NCBI GenBank assembly: GCA_963681505.1
Contig: OY811976.1
Location: forward strand, 6,004,003-6,068,002
DNA: 64,000 nucleotides
DNA from: Eunapius fragilis
Lineage: Eukaryota; Porifera; Demospongiae; Spongillida; Spongillidae
Direction: 5' to 3'
Part shown: piece by piece, positions 37,601-49,501 of the stretch
Layout of the letters: each line of letters begins with the position of its first letter
Numbering within the stretch: position 1 is the stretch's first letter
Translations under genes and position numbers: made by a program
Notes under the pieces: generated by a model
The model's database searches: none
What the model was told of the DNA's origin: nothing
Seen by the model: the letters and a program-made list of their open reading frames with translations, nothing else

Positions 37601-40600
37601 ATTGCTTGGTTTAGGCATATCATAGTTCAGGACCTAAACACTCCTTATATATGGAATTTTCTTAATACGAACTCAGAAGTTCTGATCGTGGCGATAGTGT
37701 AAAAGTTAACATCAGCTTCTGGGTGTTTTAATATACATATAAATGAACACAAAAAAATTATGCATGCCCTAACATCAAATGCATCTCTGATACACTTCCA
37801 CTGGTTACCTTGAAGCGATACAGTAGAGGTAATTCCAGGAGAATTACAACCACCTACAATAGAAAGGGTTGCACACACACTGTGCCTGATCTGAACTCAA
37901 TAGAGAACGCTTACCAGCAGCAAAATTTATTACACCAGAATATCCCCCATCTATACCACCACAGGTAGCTGTAACAATGGCCTCATACTGGTCACATAGG
38001 GGGGGAATATTAATAATGACTTGCAGCTCCATCACTGTGCCATTGAATAGCAGAGTCCCATTTCCCCTCCTGACCACCACAGAATATGCCAGGAGGGTTG
38101 GGGACAGAGTACCAGGGGGTAGACCCCAGGATAACCTGACAGAGGTACCAGTAGAAAGAGCAGTCAAATTGCTTGGAGCAGTGGGAGAACCTACAAGATG
38201 CAATTTGTAAAAGAGAGCGTAAGAGTACATTAAAGGCTGTAGGTGGATTGCTTAATTCTGTGTAAATAAAATTTCATACATGACAATATGAACTGATGGC
38301 ATCCCATGATTATCTCAGGTCTTTATTTCATTGCTAGCTTTCCTATTCTGAGCTGATCTCACATAAACACAAACACTCTTGTAAACCTTGTTATCAAGAA
38401 AACAAGGATGGCAATGCAAATTGATTGAATCATACACCTAATGCACGTTACTTTGATCGAAATTTATTACACATGGCACAATAGCAAAACGAGAGTTGAG
38501 TTCAATTTATGCGGTTAAACTGCTTTCAATGCATATGGTTTAAATGTAAATTCAAACATGTTAATGATAGATTGACCCACTTTAATCTTCATGTAGGTGT
38601 TGCAATTCGCTTTTCCCAAAAAGAACAATTAATATAGCAAAAAGGACTACTTGCAAGGTTGTGGCTGAAAATAACACTAGCATGCGACTAGTGTCATTAA
38701 CTATCTCCCTCATTTAGATCGAGTTTTTTTTCCAATTTAGACAAAATCTTGCTGGAAGCATTCTTCATGTTTTAGACAGATAACATTCACCTTCTGTTGT
38801 CAACACACATGATTTCAAAATTTATATGGTTCGTTATCAATATCGTGGGCAATTTTTATACGCTTCACTATCCGGATTATAATCTGCAGTACCAATCGTT
38901 GAATGATCTCAAGTGAATTATAAATGAAGCCTTATGTATTTCTGTTACATTGTTGAGTCAAAGGTTTCTACACCACTAAATGCGAGGAGCAGAGGTTGAA
39001 ATGGAATGCCTACATGTAGGTTAAAACCACATTTTTTGCCTACATGTAGGCGTGACGTCAATTTATCATTAAGGTACAGCAAAAACACATGATTTGTTTC
39101 AATGTCGTCTGACAAATTTATACCCCAATTGTAAGAAAACATCGTATTCTGGCATACCTCTAACCCATCTAACTATTGAACAGAATAAATCCATATTCAT
39201 TGATAGAAGATTTAGAAGAAAAGGATGTACACACAAAATTCAATGCAGTAGTGGAAATACACGATTATAAAAGGTACTGAATTCATAACTCCTGTAACTC
39301 TTCATGAAAAGATTTGATTTTTGTAATTATTGCTTTTGATTTTGCAAAGGTTTGCACATTACATTAGCCCACACAGTTTTACTGCAAATCATTGGTTTAT
39401 CAATTGAAGCAATTCAAACCACTGCTCTTGAAACCAATTAAGTCCAAATGCTAATGTGATTTTCCCCACATACCATTTGATTTTTTGCTGAAAACATACA
39501 TATCTGAACTCAATAGAGAACGCTTACCAGCAGCAAAATTTATTCCACCAAAATATCCCCCATCTATACCACCACAGGTAGCTGTAACAATGGCCTCATA
39601 CTGGTCACAGAGGGGGGGAATATTTATAATGACTTGCAGCTCCATCACTGTGCCATTGAATAGCAGAGTCCCATTTCCCCTCCTGACCACCACAGAATAT
39701 GCCAGGAGGGTTGGGGACAGAGTACCAGGGGGTAGACCCCAGGATAACCTGACAGAGGTACCAGTAGAAAGAGCAGTCAAATTGCTTGGAGCAGTGGGAG
39801 AACCTACAAGATGCAATTTGTAAAAGAGAGCGTAAGAGTACATTAAAGGCTGTAGGTGGATTGCTTAATTCTGTGTAAATAAAATTTCATACATGACAAT
39901 ATGAACTGATGGCATCCCATGATTATCTCAGGTCTTTATTTCATTGCTAGCTTTCCTATTCTGAGCTGATCTCACATAAACACAAACACTCTTGTAAACC
40001 TTGTTATCAAGAAAACAAGGATGGCAATGCAAATTGATTGAATCATACACCTAATGCACGTTACTTTGATCGAAATTTATTACACATGGCACAATAGCAA
40101 AACGAGAGTTGAGTTCAATTTATGCGGTTAAACTGCTTTCAATGCATATGGTTTAAATGTAAATTCAAACATGTTAATGATAGATTGACCCACTTTAATC
40201 TTCATGTAGGTGTTGCAATTCGCTTTTCCCAAAAAGAACAATTAATATAGCAAAAAGGACTACTTGCAAGGTTGTGGCTGAAAATAACACTAGCATGCAA
40301 CTAGTGTCATTAACTATCTCCCTCATTTAGCTTGAGTTTTTTTTCCCAATTTAGACAAAATCTTGCTGGAAGCATTCTTCATGTTTTAGACAGATAACAT
40401 TCACCTTCTGTTGTCAACACAGATGATTTCAAAATTTATATGGTTCGTTATCAATATCGTGGGCAATTTTTATACGCTTCACTATCCGGATTATAATCTG
40501 CAGTACCAATGGTTGAATGATCTCAAGTGAATTGTAAATGAAGCCCTATGTATTTCTGTTACATTGCTCGAGTCAAAGGTTTCTACACCACTAAATGCGA

Positions 40601-43600
40601 GGAGCAGAGGTTGAAATGGAATGCCTACATGTAGGTTAAAACCTCATTTTTTGCCTACATGTAGGCGTGACGTCAATTTATCATTAACAAACTGCAAAAA
40701 CACATGATTTGTTTCAATGTAGTCTGACAAATTTATACCCCAATTGTAAGAAAACATCGTATTCTGGCATACCTCTAACCCATCTAACTATTGAACAGAA
40801 TAAATCCATATTCATTGATAGAAGATTTAGAAGAAAAGGATGTACACACAAAATTCAATGCAGTAGTGGAAATGCACGATTACAAAAGGTACTGAATTCA
40901 TAACTCCTGTAACTCTTCATGAAAAGATTTGATTTTTGTAATTATTGCTTTTGATTTTGCAAAGGTTTGCACATTACATTAGCCCACACAGTTTTACTGC
41001 AAATCATTGGTTTGTTTATCAATTGTAGCAATTCAAACCACTGCAGTGGTTTGAATTGCTACAATTGATAAACAAACCTATGATTTGCAGTAAAACTGTG
41101 TGGGCTAATGTAATGTTAATGCTAATGTGATTTTCCCCACATACCATTTGATTTTTTGCTGAAAACATACAGAGGTATTCTACAAAGGCAGTGTGGAGTG
41201 TATTCATTTGGCTTCAATATCAGTCTAGTGATATGGTATTCTACCTCAGTATAATCATAAATGTATTAGTAAATAAATAAAGGTAGTTAATAAACCAGGC
41301 AATAGCATGCGAGGTCCACAGAGTGTAAGGACTATTTAGGCAATACAGAAGTGTAGTACATATTCTCTTATTAGCTGGCTCATGTTAATGTCAATTGTTT
41401 TGGGTGTCCCCAGCGGGGCACATTTGTCCATCAAGAGGCACAGAACAATTAGTATGTACATGTAATACGCGTGTAAACAAAAATATTAACTAGCCTTTAA
41501 ATGGCAGCTATATATCGGTATGGGGTAAAAGCGAGTTGTTCTAAGCTCTCACCTTCAAATACAAATCTTCTAAAGAGCAACGTGGGGATACAAAGTCCTT
41601 GCCCTTCCTAAATTAGGTGATCTTCGGCCCTTGGTTATTAAGTTATTCGGCACATTTTCTAATTGTGTCTGGGAGCGTGTTACATACCAGGTGGTTTGGC
41701 TCTGCAAGGACACCTAAAGAAGTTAGAGCCTTGAAGCTTCAGCCCAGATAAGGACTTGCAAAACCATTAAACGTCACTGGAAAGCTGAAGTGATTAATTG
41801 CCAAACATTTTGTTTTCTGTGCCCTTTGGTGGGTAAACGTGCCCCATGGGGGACACACAGGACAATATACTTGACATTAAAGTTGGTTTGCTATATAGTA
41901 TTGCGCCCTACAATTGCTAAGTTTACCTCCATGCACGCATTCTATTATGTACATTGCTTACAACATTCAATAACAGTCTGATCCATACATGTACCTGTAC
42001 TTTAACATACACATACCACACATTACCTTGTACTGTAAGGTATGCAGTACTGCTACTTATAAATGTTCCATTTGTCAGAAGGATTCTGCACAGGATTTGA
42101 GACACACCAGCTGATATCCCCCAAACAGTGAGCTTAACGAGTGTCACATTTCCGATAGAACATGGTGCACTAGTATTGATTCCCTGTTGAGGTGAAAACT
42201 GAGTAGCAGGAGTGTTGTTGACAAGATAGAAGATTGTTTGAGCATCCGTGGAAGCACAACTTAATTCAGACACAGATCCCAAACAGATAGTAGTACTGGC
42301 AGGCATCTGAGAAGATACTATGGTACAACATAGTGGACAGTAAAACATTGGGATCTTTGTGCTATGCAATCACTAGGTTTCAGTGCCCAACCTGTGTGTA
42401 TTTATTATAACACGTGCATGTTGTGCAATTTTATTAAGATAAAGTATTTCACAGTGAGCAAATGTCATACACACACATCTCTGTATTTAGACCAATTGAT
42501 AGTTACAAAGCTCTCCATGCTGTGTACCTAAACCCACATGGTTTAAAAACCACTTAGTCTGCTTCAGAAACGTTCAAATTTGTCCATATTTAGTTAGTAT
42601 GCAGGTAGTCATAGAGGTTTCTTTTGAGCGAACTAGGAACACATTTCCCAGTCAATTCACATAATTTGATGTCCTTATAACTTCAACTTCCTTGCTCCAT
42701 CCTATTCCACACAATTCTCGACCACACAGGCTGTTTATTATCAATGTTAATGGCTGCCTATACATGTGGGGTAGAGGCAGGGGGGTAGAGATAGCCTATG
42801 CACATGGAATGCAGGCAGCCTATACATGTGGGAGCCTGTACACGTGGGTGGGTGGGTGGATGGACGGATGGATGGTCGATCACCACCAGTGTACTTTGCA
42901 ATGAATGGGTGGATGGTGTCCCCAAAATAATTGCTAATTTCTAATGCACTGGACTTCATCATGTTTCTACCATGGTGTACAATTATACACATTTCAGTCG
43001 GTTGAGCACGTGTACGGCGAATTAACTCCCTAACGTGATTTGCTGCACAGCACATGATGCAGCCACATGCATGGTGGAGTTTAAATGGAAATGTGCACAT
43101 TGGAATTGTTTGTCATTCTAAGTGTTGTGCACGTGCTGCAAACTTCTGAGGTAGGAACCCCGAAGGAGAAGCGCCAACAAGCGACATAGGGCAGAACTGG
43201 GATGAGGCAATGACTTCTTCCACTGCTGTCAACCTGATCCTGGAAGGGATGCGCAAGATGCAGGAGGAGCTACTGAGCGTTTGGCGCAGGCAAGAGGAGG
43301 TGGCTGAGCAAAGTGGGAGGAACCCGCAGAAGGAGAACTGTGCATTCAAGAGAAAAGGGAATGAGCTCTAACACAAGTTCAATGACCAGGTGGCGTACAA
43401 GGTCGCGGCGGCTGCTGCGGCGATCAGTAGGTGCTGGGAGGTGCAGGAGTGTGAGGTGCATGAAAACTCTGTAGAAATCTCTGTACGTGGGTGTTTAAAA
43501 GGTTGTCTTACCTTCTGGAAGGAGGGGCTAGATGCTCTTCCTTGGATATTGGACACAATTGAGAATGGTTACTTATTACGAGCCTGCACCCTATTCCTCC

Positions 43601-46600
43601 TCTAATCAAAGATCAGCTTTGGTAGGAATGGATTTTGTTAATGGGCCTGTGGCAGACTTGCTTGCAAGAGGGTAGTACCTGAGGTACCCATGTGTGCAGT
43701 CCCCTATCAGTGATAACCAATCACTCTGGAAAAGAGGCTGGTAGTGAATCTAAGACACATGAACAGGTCGCTCTGGAAACAGAAGTTCACGTATGAGGAC
43801 TTGCGTGTGGTGATGATGCTATTTGAACCTGGTGAGTGGATGTTTTCGTTTGATCTGAAGTCAGGCTATCACCATATAGATGTGGCTCAAAAACATCGTA
43901 AGTACTTGGGGGGTTCATGGGAGGGTATGTTGTACAGATTTGTGGTATTGCCTTTTGGACTGTCATCAGCACCTTACATGTATGTTTTCACAAAGATGAT
44001 GCATCCATTAGTTAGGTTATGGCGTAGTAAGGGCCTTAAGGCAGTGGTTTATTTAGACGATGGCGTTTGTGCATTAAAAAATGAAAAAGAAGCCACTATG
44101 GCTTGTAATTGGATAAAGGAGACGCTGGCAAAAGCAAGATAGGTATACAGCTAAGTCAAATCAGTTTGGCAACTCACACATAAGCTAGAGTGGCTTGGCT
44201 TTGACCTAGATCTGGGGCAGGGATGTATTTCTGTGCCTACACAGAAGATCAGTGCTCTTATAAGGTTAACCTAGTAATGGCAGTTCAGCAAACTACCCAC
44301 AGAGCAAGCTTGGTTTGGTAAGATCATATTCATGAGCCTCGCTTTAGGTCCAGTTGCCAGATTTATGACACAAGAATTGTATTCATTATTGGAGACCAGG
44401 AGTTCATGGTGTGAATTTCTAGCAGTGCCAAAAGAAGCAAGGGAGGAGCTTTTATTTTGTGAAGATTGCCTACAAGAGCATAGCTCACAGCCTATATGGT
44501 ATAGCCCATCTGCAGTCAGATGTGTGTACTCGGATGCAAGTGATACAGGTTATGGAGGATATACTGTGGAGCACGTATGCACATTGCTCAAGGTAACTGG
44601 TTTACCTAAAGAAGCTAAACAGAGCTCAACTTGGAGAGAGCTGGTAGCGGTGGGAAGGGTGTTGATGTCAGTGGCCAAAAAATTGCGTAACATCAGAGTG
44701 TGTTGGTTTACAGATAACCAAAATGTTGTTCGAATTCTGAAAGTAGGCAGTTGCAAGCTCCATTTGCAGGTAGAGGCCTTAATGGTGTTGAAAGCATGTG
44801 TAGCCAATAATATCAGGTTGGAGCGAGAGTGGGTTCCAAGGGAGAAAAATCAGCTTGCAGACTACTTCAGTCGTTTATTGATTATGACGACTGGTATATT
44901 GACCAGAAAGTGTACAAATTGTTGGATGCAAAGTGGGGTCCACACACAGTGGACAGGTTTGCTACATGTTATAATGCACAGGTCCAGCAATTCAATTCCC
45001 GATATGCATGCCCGGATGCAGAAGCGGTGGACGCTTTTACAGTAGACTGGTCTAAAGAAAACAACTGGTGGTGTCCACCCCAATGTTGGTGCCACGAGTA
45101 CACAGGCATGCGGAGCATTTTAATGCACAGGGGACACTGGTTGTGCCTATGTGGGAGTCAGCCCCCTTTTAGCCTTTGCTGTACACTTGTGCTAACGGAT
45201 GGGCACCATTTGTGTTGGATTGTCCGAACAGCTTATTCAGCAAGGTAGAGATGGGTCAGCCCTGTTTAAAGGGAAGTTCCCTAACGCAGATGTGATTGAA
45301 TTGCTGTGAGAATTGATTTCAAGCATGTATAAATTAGCCTTGCTGGCTATGTTGTGCCTATAGCCTCAGCGGCTATGCTGTGTCTGTAACCTTGGTGGCT
45401 GTATGTTTTGCGTGTGTATTAGCCTCGGTGGCTACATTGTGCTTATAGCCTTGGTGGCTGTATGTGTGTGTTAGGTGTATGTATTAGCCTCTGCGGCTAT
45501 CTTGCGTCTATAGCCTTGGTGGCTGTATGTGTTGTGCGTGTGAATTAGCCTCGGTGGCTACATTGTGCCTATAGCCTTCAGTGGCTGATGGGCTGTGTGA
45601 ATGTATTAGCCTCAGTGGCTATAGTCTTGGCGGCTATTGTGTTGGACCCATATCTCAGCGGTGGTGGTACTTAGTGTTGTAGCTTATGTCCGGCCTCAGC
45701 GGCTGTGGCATGGCTAAAGTGCAGTGGCAGCAAAGGATAATGCAGTTTACACTGTCCTTTTTTGCTGCAGGTGTCTTCAAATCGGGAGCTTGGCCCCCTG
45801 CTGAGTAATCTGGAGGACCTTGAGCTGCAAAGGTTGGCCAAAGCGCTACCAGCAACAGTGCTGAGAAGCAAGGCAGACAGTACCACAAAGATGTACCTTG
45901 GTGCCTATCAGCGTTGGAAGACCTGGGCGGATGCAAGACAAGGAGTGCCAAGCTTCCCAGAACAAAAGTTTCACCTGGTGCTGTACTTACAGCACCTCAG
46001 TGAGTCCACAGAATCCAAGGCTGCAGTAGAGGAGGCAGTGCATGCGCTCTCCTGGTTCCATGCGTTAGCAGGGCTCCATGCAGCCATTGGGTGAGTCACC
46101 CTTAGTTAAGGCTATTTTAGAAGGTTTGAGGCCCATTTTGGCAAAGCCTAAGGTTCGGAAGGAACCAGTTGCAGCTGAGATGTTGAGGGCCATGGTGGAG
46201 GCTGCTGGAGCAGCTCCATCCCTGACGGAGGTCAGGCTGTTGGCTGTGTGTCTTGTGGCTTTTCCCGGGTTTATGCGGTGTGATGAGCTGATAAGGTTCA
46301 AGGGTGAGGACATCACATTCAATGCTGAGAGCATGGTAATTAGAATAATGTCCAGTAAGACGAACCAGTACCGGGAAGGTTCATTGTTGGTTATAGCCCA
46401 TACGGGTAAGCTGACATGCCCTGTTGGTATGATGGAGAAGTATTTCCGTATGGGGGAGCTAGAAAACACTCCTAATGAGTGTGTGTTTCATAGAATATCA
46501 GTTACCAAAAACGGAGAACGGCTAAGAAAAACAGGAGGCCTTAGTTATACCAGATTGAGGGAATTACTATTGAGTAAAATTTAGAAGTTGGGTTATGACC

Positions 46601-49499
46601 CTAAGCATTTTGGGTTGCATAACCTTAGGGCAGGCGGGGGCCACAGCGGCTGCAAATGCAGGTGTATCCGACAGATTGTTCAAGCAACATGGTCGCTGGA
46701 AATCTGAGTCAGCCAAAGATGGCTACATCAAAGATTCAACTGAAAAACAACTAAAAGTGTCCAAGCAGCTGGGCATATAGCGGGGGGGGGGGGGGGGCGT
46801 TCTTTGTGTTTTCTATGTGGTTGTGTGTGAGCAGCGTGCACAATGGACTTGAACCAGATTGGTGGTTGGCAGGGAGGTGGGAGACGTCACGACCAGGACG
46901 ATAGAAAGCAGAAATGGAAAGTTCAAGACCGGAATGGAACTGTGTCATGTGTGTCGTGACAGAAACAATTCATTTAGTTTAGGGGAATGTTTTCCTGGGT
47001 GCAGGTTTTGTCCTGAAGAGTTTTCTTGCTCTGTGTGTTGTGTATTGCGATGTTGCTGTAGATGTTGTCTTATGTGGTTATGTGTATGTGTGTGACGCAA
47101 CATGCACAACGGACTTGAACCAGATTGGTGGTTGGCAGGGAGGCGGGGGACGTCACATGCTGCAGCTGCATGGGGAGAGAGTATTCATATTCTGCCAGTT
47201 TAACAATCCTTTCTGAACATTTGATGGTCATGCTTTAATTGACAAGCTCTAATTGATTACTTGGTCCTAATTTACACATAAAAGTGAAGCTATTTGCTTG
47301 TGATATGCGCAGTTACTAACCACGCGTATCTCAATCGACTTGATGCGCTGACTTAGGACCAAAAATAATAATTAGAGCTTTGCAATTGCAGGGCCAAGCT
47401 CAATATGACATCTACACTGTCAAATGTAAATGGATGTTAAACTGGCAGAACGCGAATAAATTAATTTTCTGTACACCATGGTAGGCAGTTGGACCTGGTA
47501 CAAGAAAGTGTATGAAATTTCATACACATGTAGTAAACCTTTTTAAATTGCTGTGATCTGGAACTGTGACACATGATGTTGGTTTTAAATCAATAAATGA
47601 ACCCCATTTCATAGAATGGATCTGATATCCCCTATGTCAGATATCTTTATATCCTTTCACAACATCTTGTAATAAGTTTTGATTCAGTGCAATATCAATT
47701 ATGAGACTACAATCACCAAAACTTACAAGCACTTTTTTTAATTTGTTCTGTACCCTTAGTATGTAGTATGCCCACTCTTTTTGTGGAGATGACGTGCACA
47801 TTTTTGGGGGGTAGAGGCAACCTATGCAAGCAGTCTATGCATGTGCACATTGCTCAGTACATACATGCTTACATGTCAAGCTGTATATACATCCCAACAC
47901 AAACAACATACCACACTAGAATTAGATAGCTACCATGAACATCTCCTGGTTGTGGTTCCACACGTACGTTACACCTATGCATGTATGCCATCCCTTCCAT
48001 GTGGATGTTGCATACCATATTATCAACATTAACCTTATATCTGTGCAAGGATGCAATGCCTTCCACATGTACTTTAAGGGTATGCGGTAACTCCTTACCT
48101 TGAACATTGATGTAACTTATGCCTAAGATGTGGATGCATGAATAAGGCATACTTGTGCAATAGGGTTGTGGATCTATCATTTAGACAATAACAATTTTTA
48201 TCTACTAGAACTCAAACAGTTTCAAAACACAGCATGGTAAAGGATGGTTAGGTAGGCTTCCACCAGAAATTGAGTTATTGTTTGGATTGATGTGAATGGT
48301 GGGTTCCTGAAGTGATGGAGTGATTTGAGCGAGTGGGTGAGCGGTGCTGATGTATATCGTGGTGATTGGCAGTTGTGTGATACTGTGGGTTAGTTTGCAG
48401 AATCAAATCAATTATTGTGGCCTTTAGTTGGATGTTTAACAAAAAACATTGCCAAGATACAGATCTCATCTTACAACCAGCCCTGAATGCAACACCATGT
48501 CAGAATGATACAATAGTTACACACAGCCTTCAATACAATCATACAACTACATGTTCCCACTTGCTCTCTAGAATATGCATAAATGGGTAGTGAATATACT
48601 AGAACAGAAGGTGAAACAGGCAAGAGGTGTAGTGCATTGTTTTGCTTTCCAACAGCTAATTGAAAGCAAGACAAATTAAGAGTAACTGAATCATTATTTC
48701 TTCTCTGAACCTTGAGTCGAAACAATAATTACTATCCCAGGTCACTTCCCCAACCAGGAGACAACATACACTCATGTTATCTAGCAGGCATGAATGAGCT
48801 AAATGCTTTTCTGTTATGTTGTTCTGTATGGCAGGTTGTCTGGGGTATATACAAGTGGTTTTGGCATTTACATGCAGTATGCGAACATGTATCGAGCAGC
48901 GTACATACTGCCAAAACACAATGTGACCTCCACATCAATGATAAACACTTTGGCTGCTTCTATCATTGAGTAATCAAAATTGTCGTTCAGAACAAGTGCA
49001 TTTCAATTTTGCCTATTACACCTGCACTGTTGATAATCAGTTGAACATAGAAATGATTAGAACAAGTACGCCCCAAAGGGACAAATCAACGTGGAAAACA
49101 TATTTCCATTACATATAATTAGATAATGAGCTGAACAAATAGAAAAGATACAGTTTCCTGCATGCCAAAGTTGGAGACATTTGAACATATTGGTTTTAAA
49201 TCATGCGTATTATAATGGGACACACTGCAGGGAGCAGTGAATATGTACATTGCATCTCTAAATACAGAAATGTGTTTGTGAATTTTGCTCGCCATGACAT
49301 GCCTTTTTAAGAATGAAGGCAGCCACCAAACTTTAAAAGTACATACAACATAAAATAGAGGAGCTCTCAATGTGAAAGCTAAATATACTCACAATGGTAG
49401 TGGCCAAGAAGAAAACCAACTACTATACTCACTAGAGTGACTGGACTTTATTGCGAGAATGGCAAAAATTAGTGCACAGAGATTGGACTGTTCCATCAT
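34672..49499 (-). CDS. Receptor-like kinase: signal peptide, Ig, FN3, FN3, TM, kinase (655 aa)
   Basis: Predicted single-pass surface receptor. Exons in transcription order: 49499-49433, 42317-42027, 39803-39528, 38190-37915, 37853-37809, 36469-36431, 36165-36064, 35787-35670, 35616-35452, 35397-35262, 35183-34818, 34758-34672; 1968 nt, all phases agree. Signal peptide starts MMEQSNLCALIFAILAIKSS; then an Ig-like domain (SELSC to ILCRILL), two nearly identical FN3 domains, a transmembrane helix (GGIAAGVIIGCLVLLSAITF) and a kinase domain: LGFGKSSVV loop, CAIK lysine, YCDGGNLKEYL hinge, HGDLVLLN catalytic loop, GDFT in place of DFG. HRD Arg and DFG Gly are replaced, but Lys, Asn and both Asp residues remain, so activity is uncertain. 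VKYYDTW and ENLK-like features recall eIF2-alpha kinases rather than tyrosine kinases. Intron 1 (7.1 kb) holds a DIRS-like element. Additional ectodomain exons in intron 1 cannot be excluded. Confidence 0.82.
36557..36840. mobile_element. MF1 foldback MITE, intact copy (284 bp)
   Basis: Long palindrome starting CAAGTAAATAAAAACATTCT with arms of about 130 bp and a short loop around GGGCATGTGTTGTTTGTG. It lies in an intron of the receptor-like gene, directly followed by an R3 repeat. Confidence 0.9.
36887..37240 (+). repeat. Interspersed repeat R3, copy 2
   Basis: Same family as 23684-24030 and 55738-56070. Ends with a stem-loop GGAAGTTTC-TAAC-GAAACTTCC. An AAGAAGAAGAAG-type tract lies after the first 80 bp. 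Confidence 0.75.
37889..39501 (-). repeat. Tandem segmental duplication, unit 1 (FN3 exon)
   Basis: 1613-bp unit repeated immediately at 39502-41171 at very high identity. Each unit carries one FN3 exon (276 nt, phase 1-1) and its upstream intron, so the duplication adds an FN3 domain without breaking the frame. Differences are scattered single bases and small indels. Confidence 0.92.
39502..41171 (-). repeat. Tandem segmental duplication, unit 2 (FN3 exon)
   Basis: Second copy, about 57 bp longer because its end contains an extra inverted segment that makes a 144-bp palindrome (40972-41115). Both units end with GATTTTTTGCTGAAAACATA. Confidence 0.92.
40972..41115. repeat. 144-bp near-perfect palindrome
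   Basis: 72-bp arms centred on CCACTGCAGTGG with one mismatch and no spacer. Unit 1 of the tandem duplication has only one arm at this place, so the inversion arose after or during the duplication. Confidence 0.9.
41389..41880. mobile_element. MITE-like element with imperfect 60-bp inverted ends
   Basis: Left TTAATGTCAATTGTTTTGGG with GGTGTCCCCAGCGGGGCAC; right GGGGGACACACAGGACAATA then TTGACATTAA. Arms are about 70 percent similar by eye. Non-coding, in intron 2-proximal part of the receptor-like gene's first large intron flank. Confidence 0.55.
43744..44142 (+). pseudogene. DIRS-type reverse transcriptase domain
   Basis: Frame of about 130 aa with RT landmarks FSFDLKSGYHHIDV, LPFGLSSAPYMYVFTK and VVYLDDGVC (the YxDD-type catalytic aspartates). 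The family normally continues in the same frame into RNase H; here a stop after TLAKAR and further stops to 44330 break it. Upstream FWKEGLDALPWILDTIENGY (43520-43570) belongs to the same polyprotein in another frame. Confidence 0.85.
44332..45060 (+). pseudogene. DIRS-type RNase H domain
   Basis: Frame encoding YSDASDTGYGGYTVE, STWRELVAVGRVL, WFTDNQNVVRILKVG and EWVPREKNQLADYFSRL: the four acidic RNase H positions are recognisable. After DYFSRL the coding sequence shifts frame (DYDDWYIDQKVYKLLDAKWG) and ends in broken pieces around 45240. Confidence 0.85.
45320..45700. repeat. Minisatellite of TAGCC-N-GGTGGCTA units
   Basis: About ten copies of a roughly 35-45 bp unit built on TAGCCTCGGTGGCTA or TAGCCTTGGTGGCTG with TGTGCCTA or GTATGTGTG spacers. 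Each core is itself a small stem-loop (TAGCC pairs with GGCTA). It sits between RNase H and recombinase of the DIRS-like element. Confidence 0.8.
45762..46780 (+). pseudogene. DIRS-type tyrosine recombinase
   Basis: Core-binding part 45762-46094 (STTKMYLGAYQRWKTWADAR), catalytic part 46078-46584 and tail 46585-46780 in another frame. Catalytic residues: Arg in FPGFMRCDELIRF, the HNLR box in GLHNLRAGGATAAANAG, the His in QHGRWKSES and the Tyr in DGYIKDS. A frame change near 46090 and a stop at 46582-46584 disable it. Such enzymes integrate DIRS elements without target duplication. Confidence 0.85.
47186..47462. mobile_element. MITE-like element with inverted ends
   Basis: Left ATATTCTGCCAGTTTAACA, right (inverted) GTTCTGCCAGTTTAACATCC; interior AAGCTCTAATTGATTACTTGG and its approximate complement. 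About 275 bp, non-coding, directly after the DIRS-like element. Confidence 0.6.
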
Positions 49500-49501
49500 T
49501 C

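Larger units (their letters stand above)
43130..47155 (+). mobile_element. DIRS-like (tyrosine recombinase) retroelement, decayed
   Basis: In intron 1 of the receptor-like gene, opposite strand to it. Order of pieces: gag-like region with coiled-coil and Ala-rich stretch (43200-43610), reverse transcriptase, RNase H, GGCTA minisatellite, tyrosine recombinase, then two direct copies of a segment containing GGACTTGAACCAGATTGGTG at 46818-46893 and 47079-47155. This order and the YR are diagnostic of DIRS/Ngaro-type elements. Frames are broken at several places. Confidence 0.85.

Noticed and set aside
39485-39823. Plus-strand 112-aa frame over the FN3 exon
   Set aside because: It is the antisense shadow of the minus-strand FN3 exon, which has canonical splice sites, matching phase and a recognisable fold.
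45320-45700. CRISPR-like array
   Set aside because: Units and spacers are both degenerate and similar to each other, with no constant-length unique spacers, and the host is a eukaryote; it is a minisatellite.
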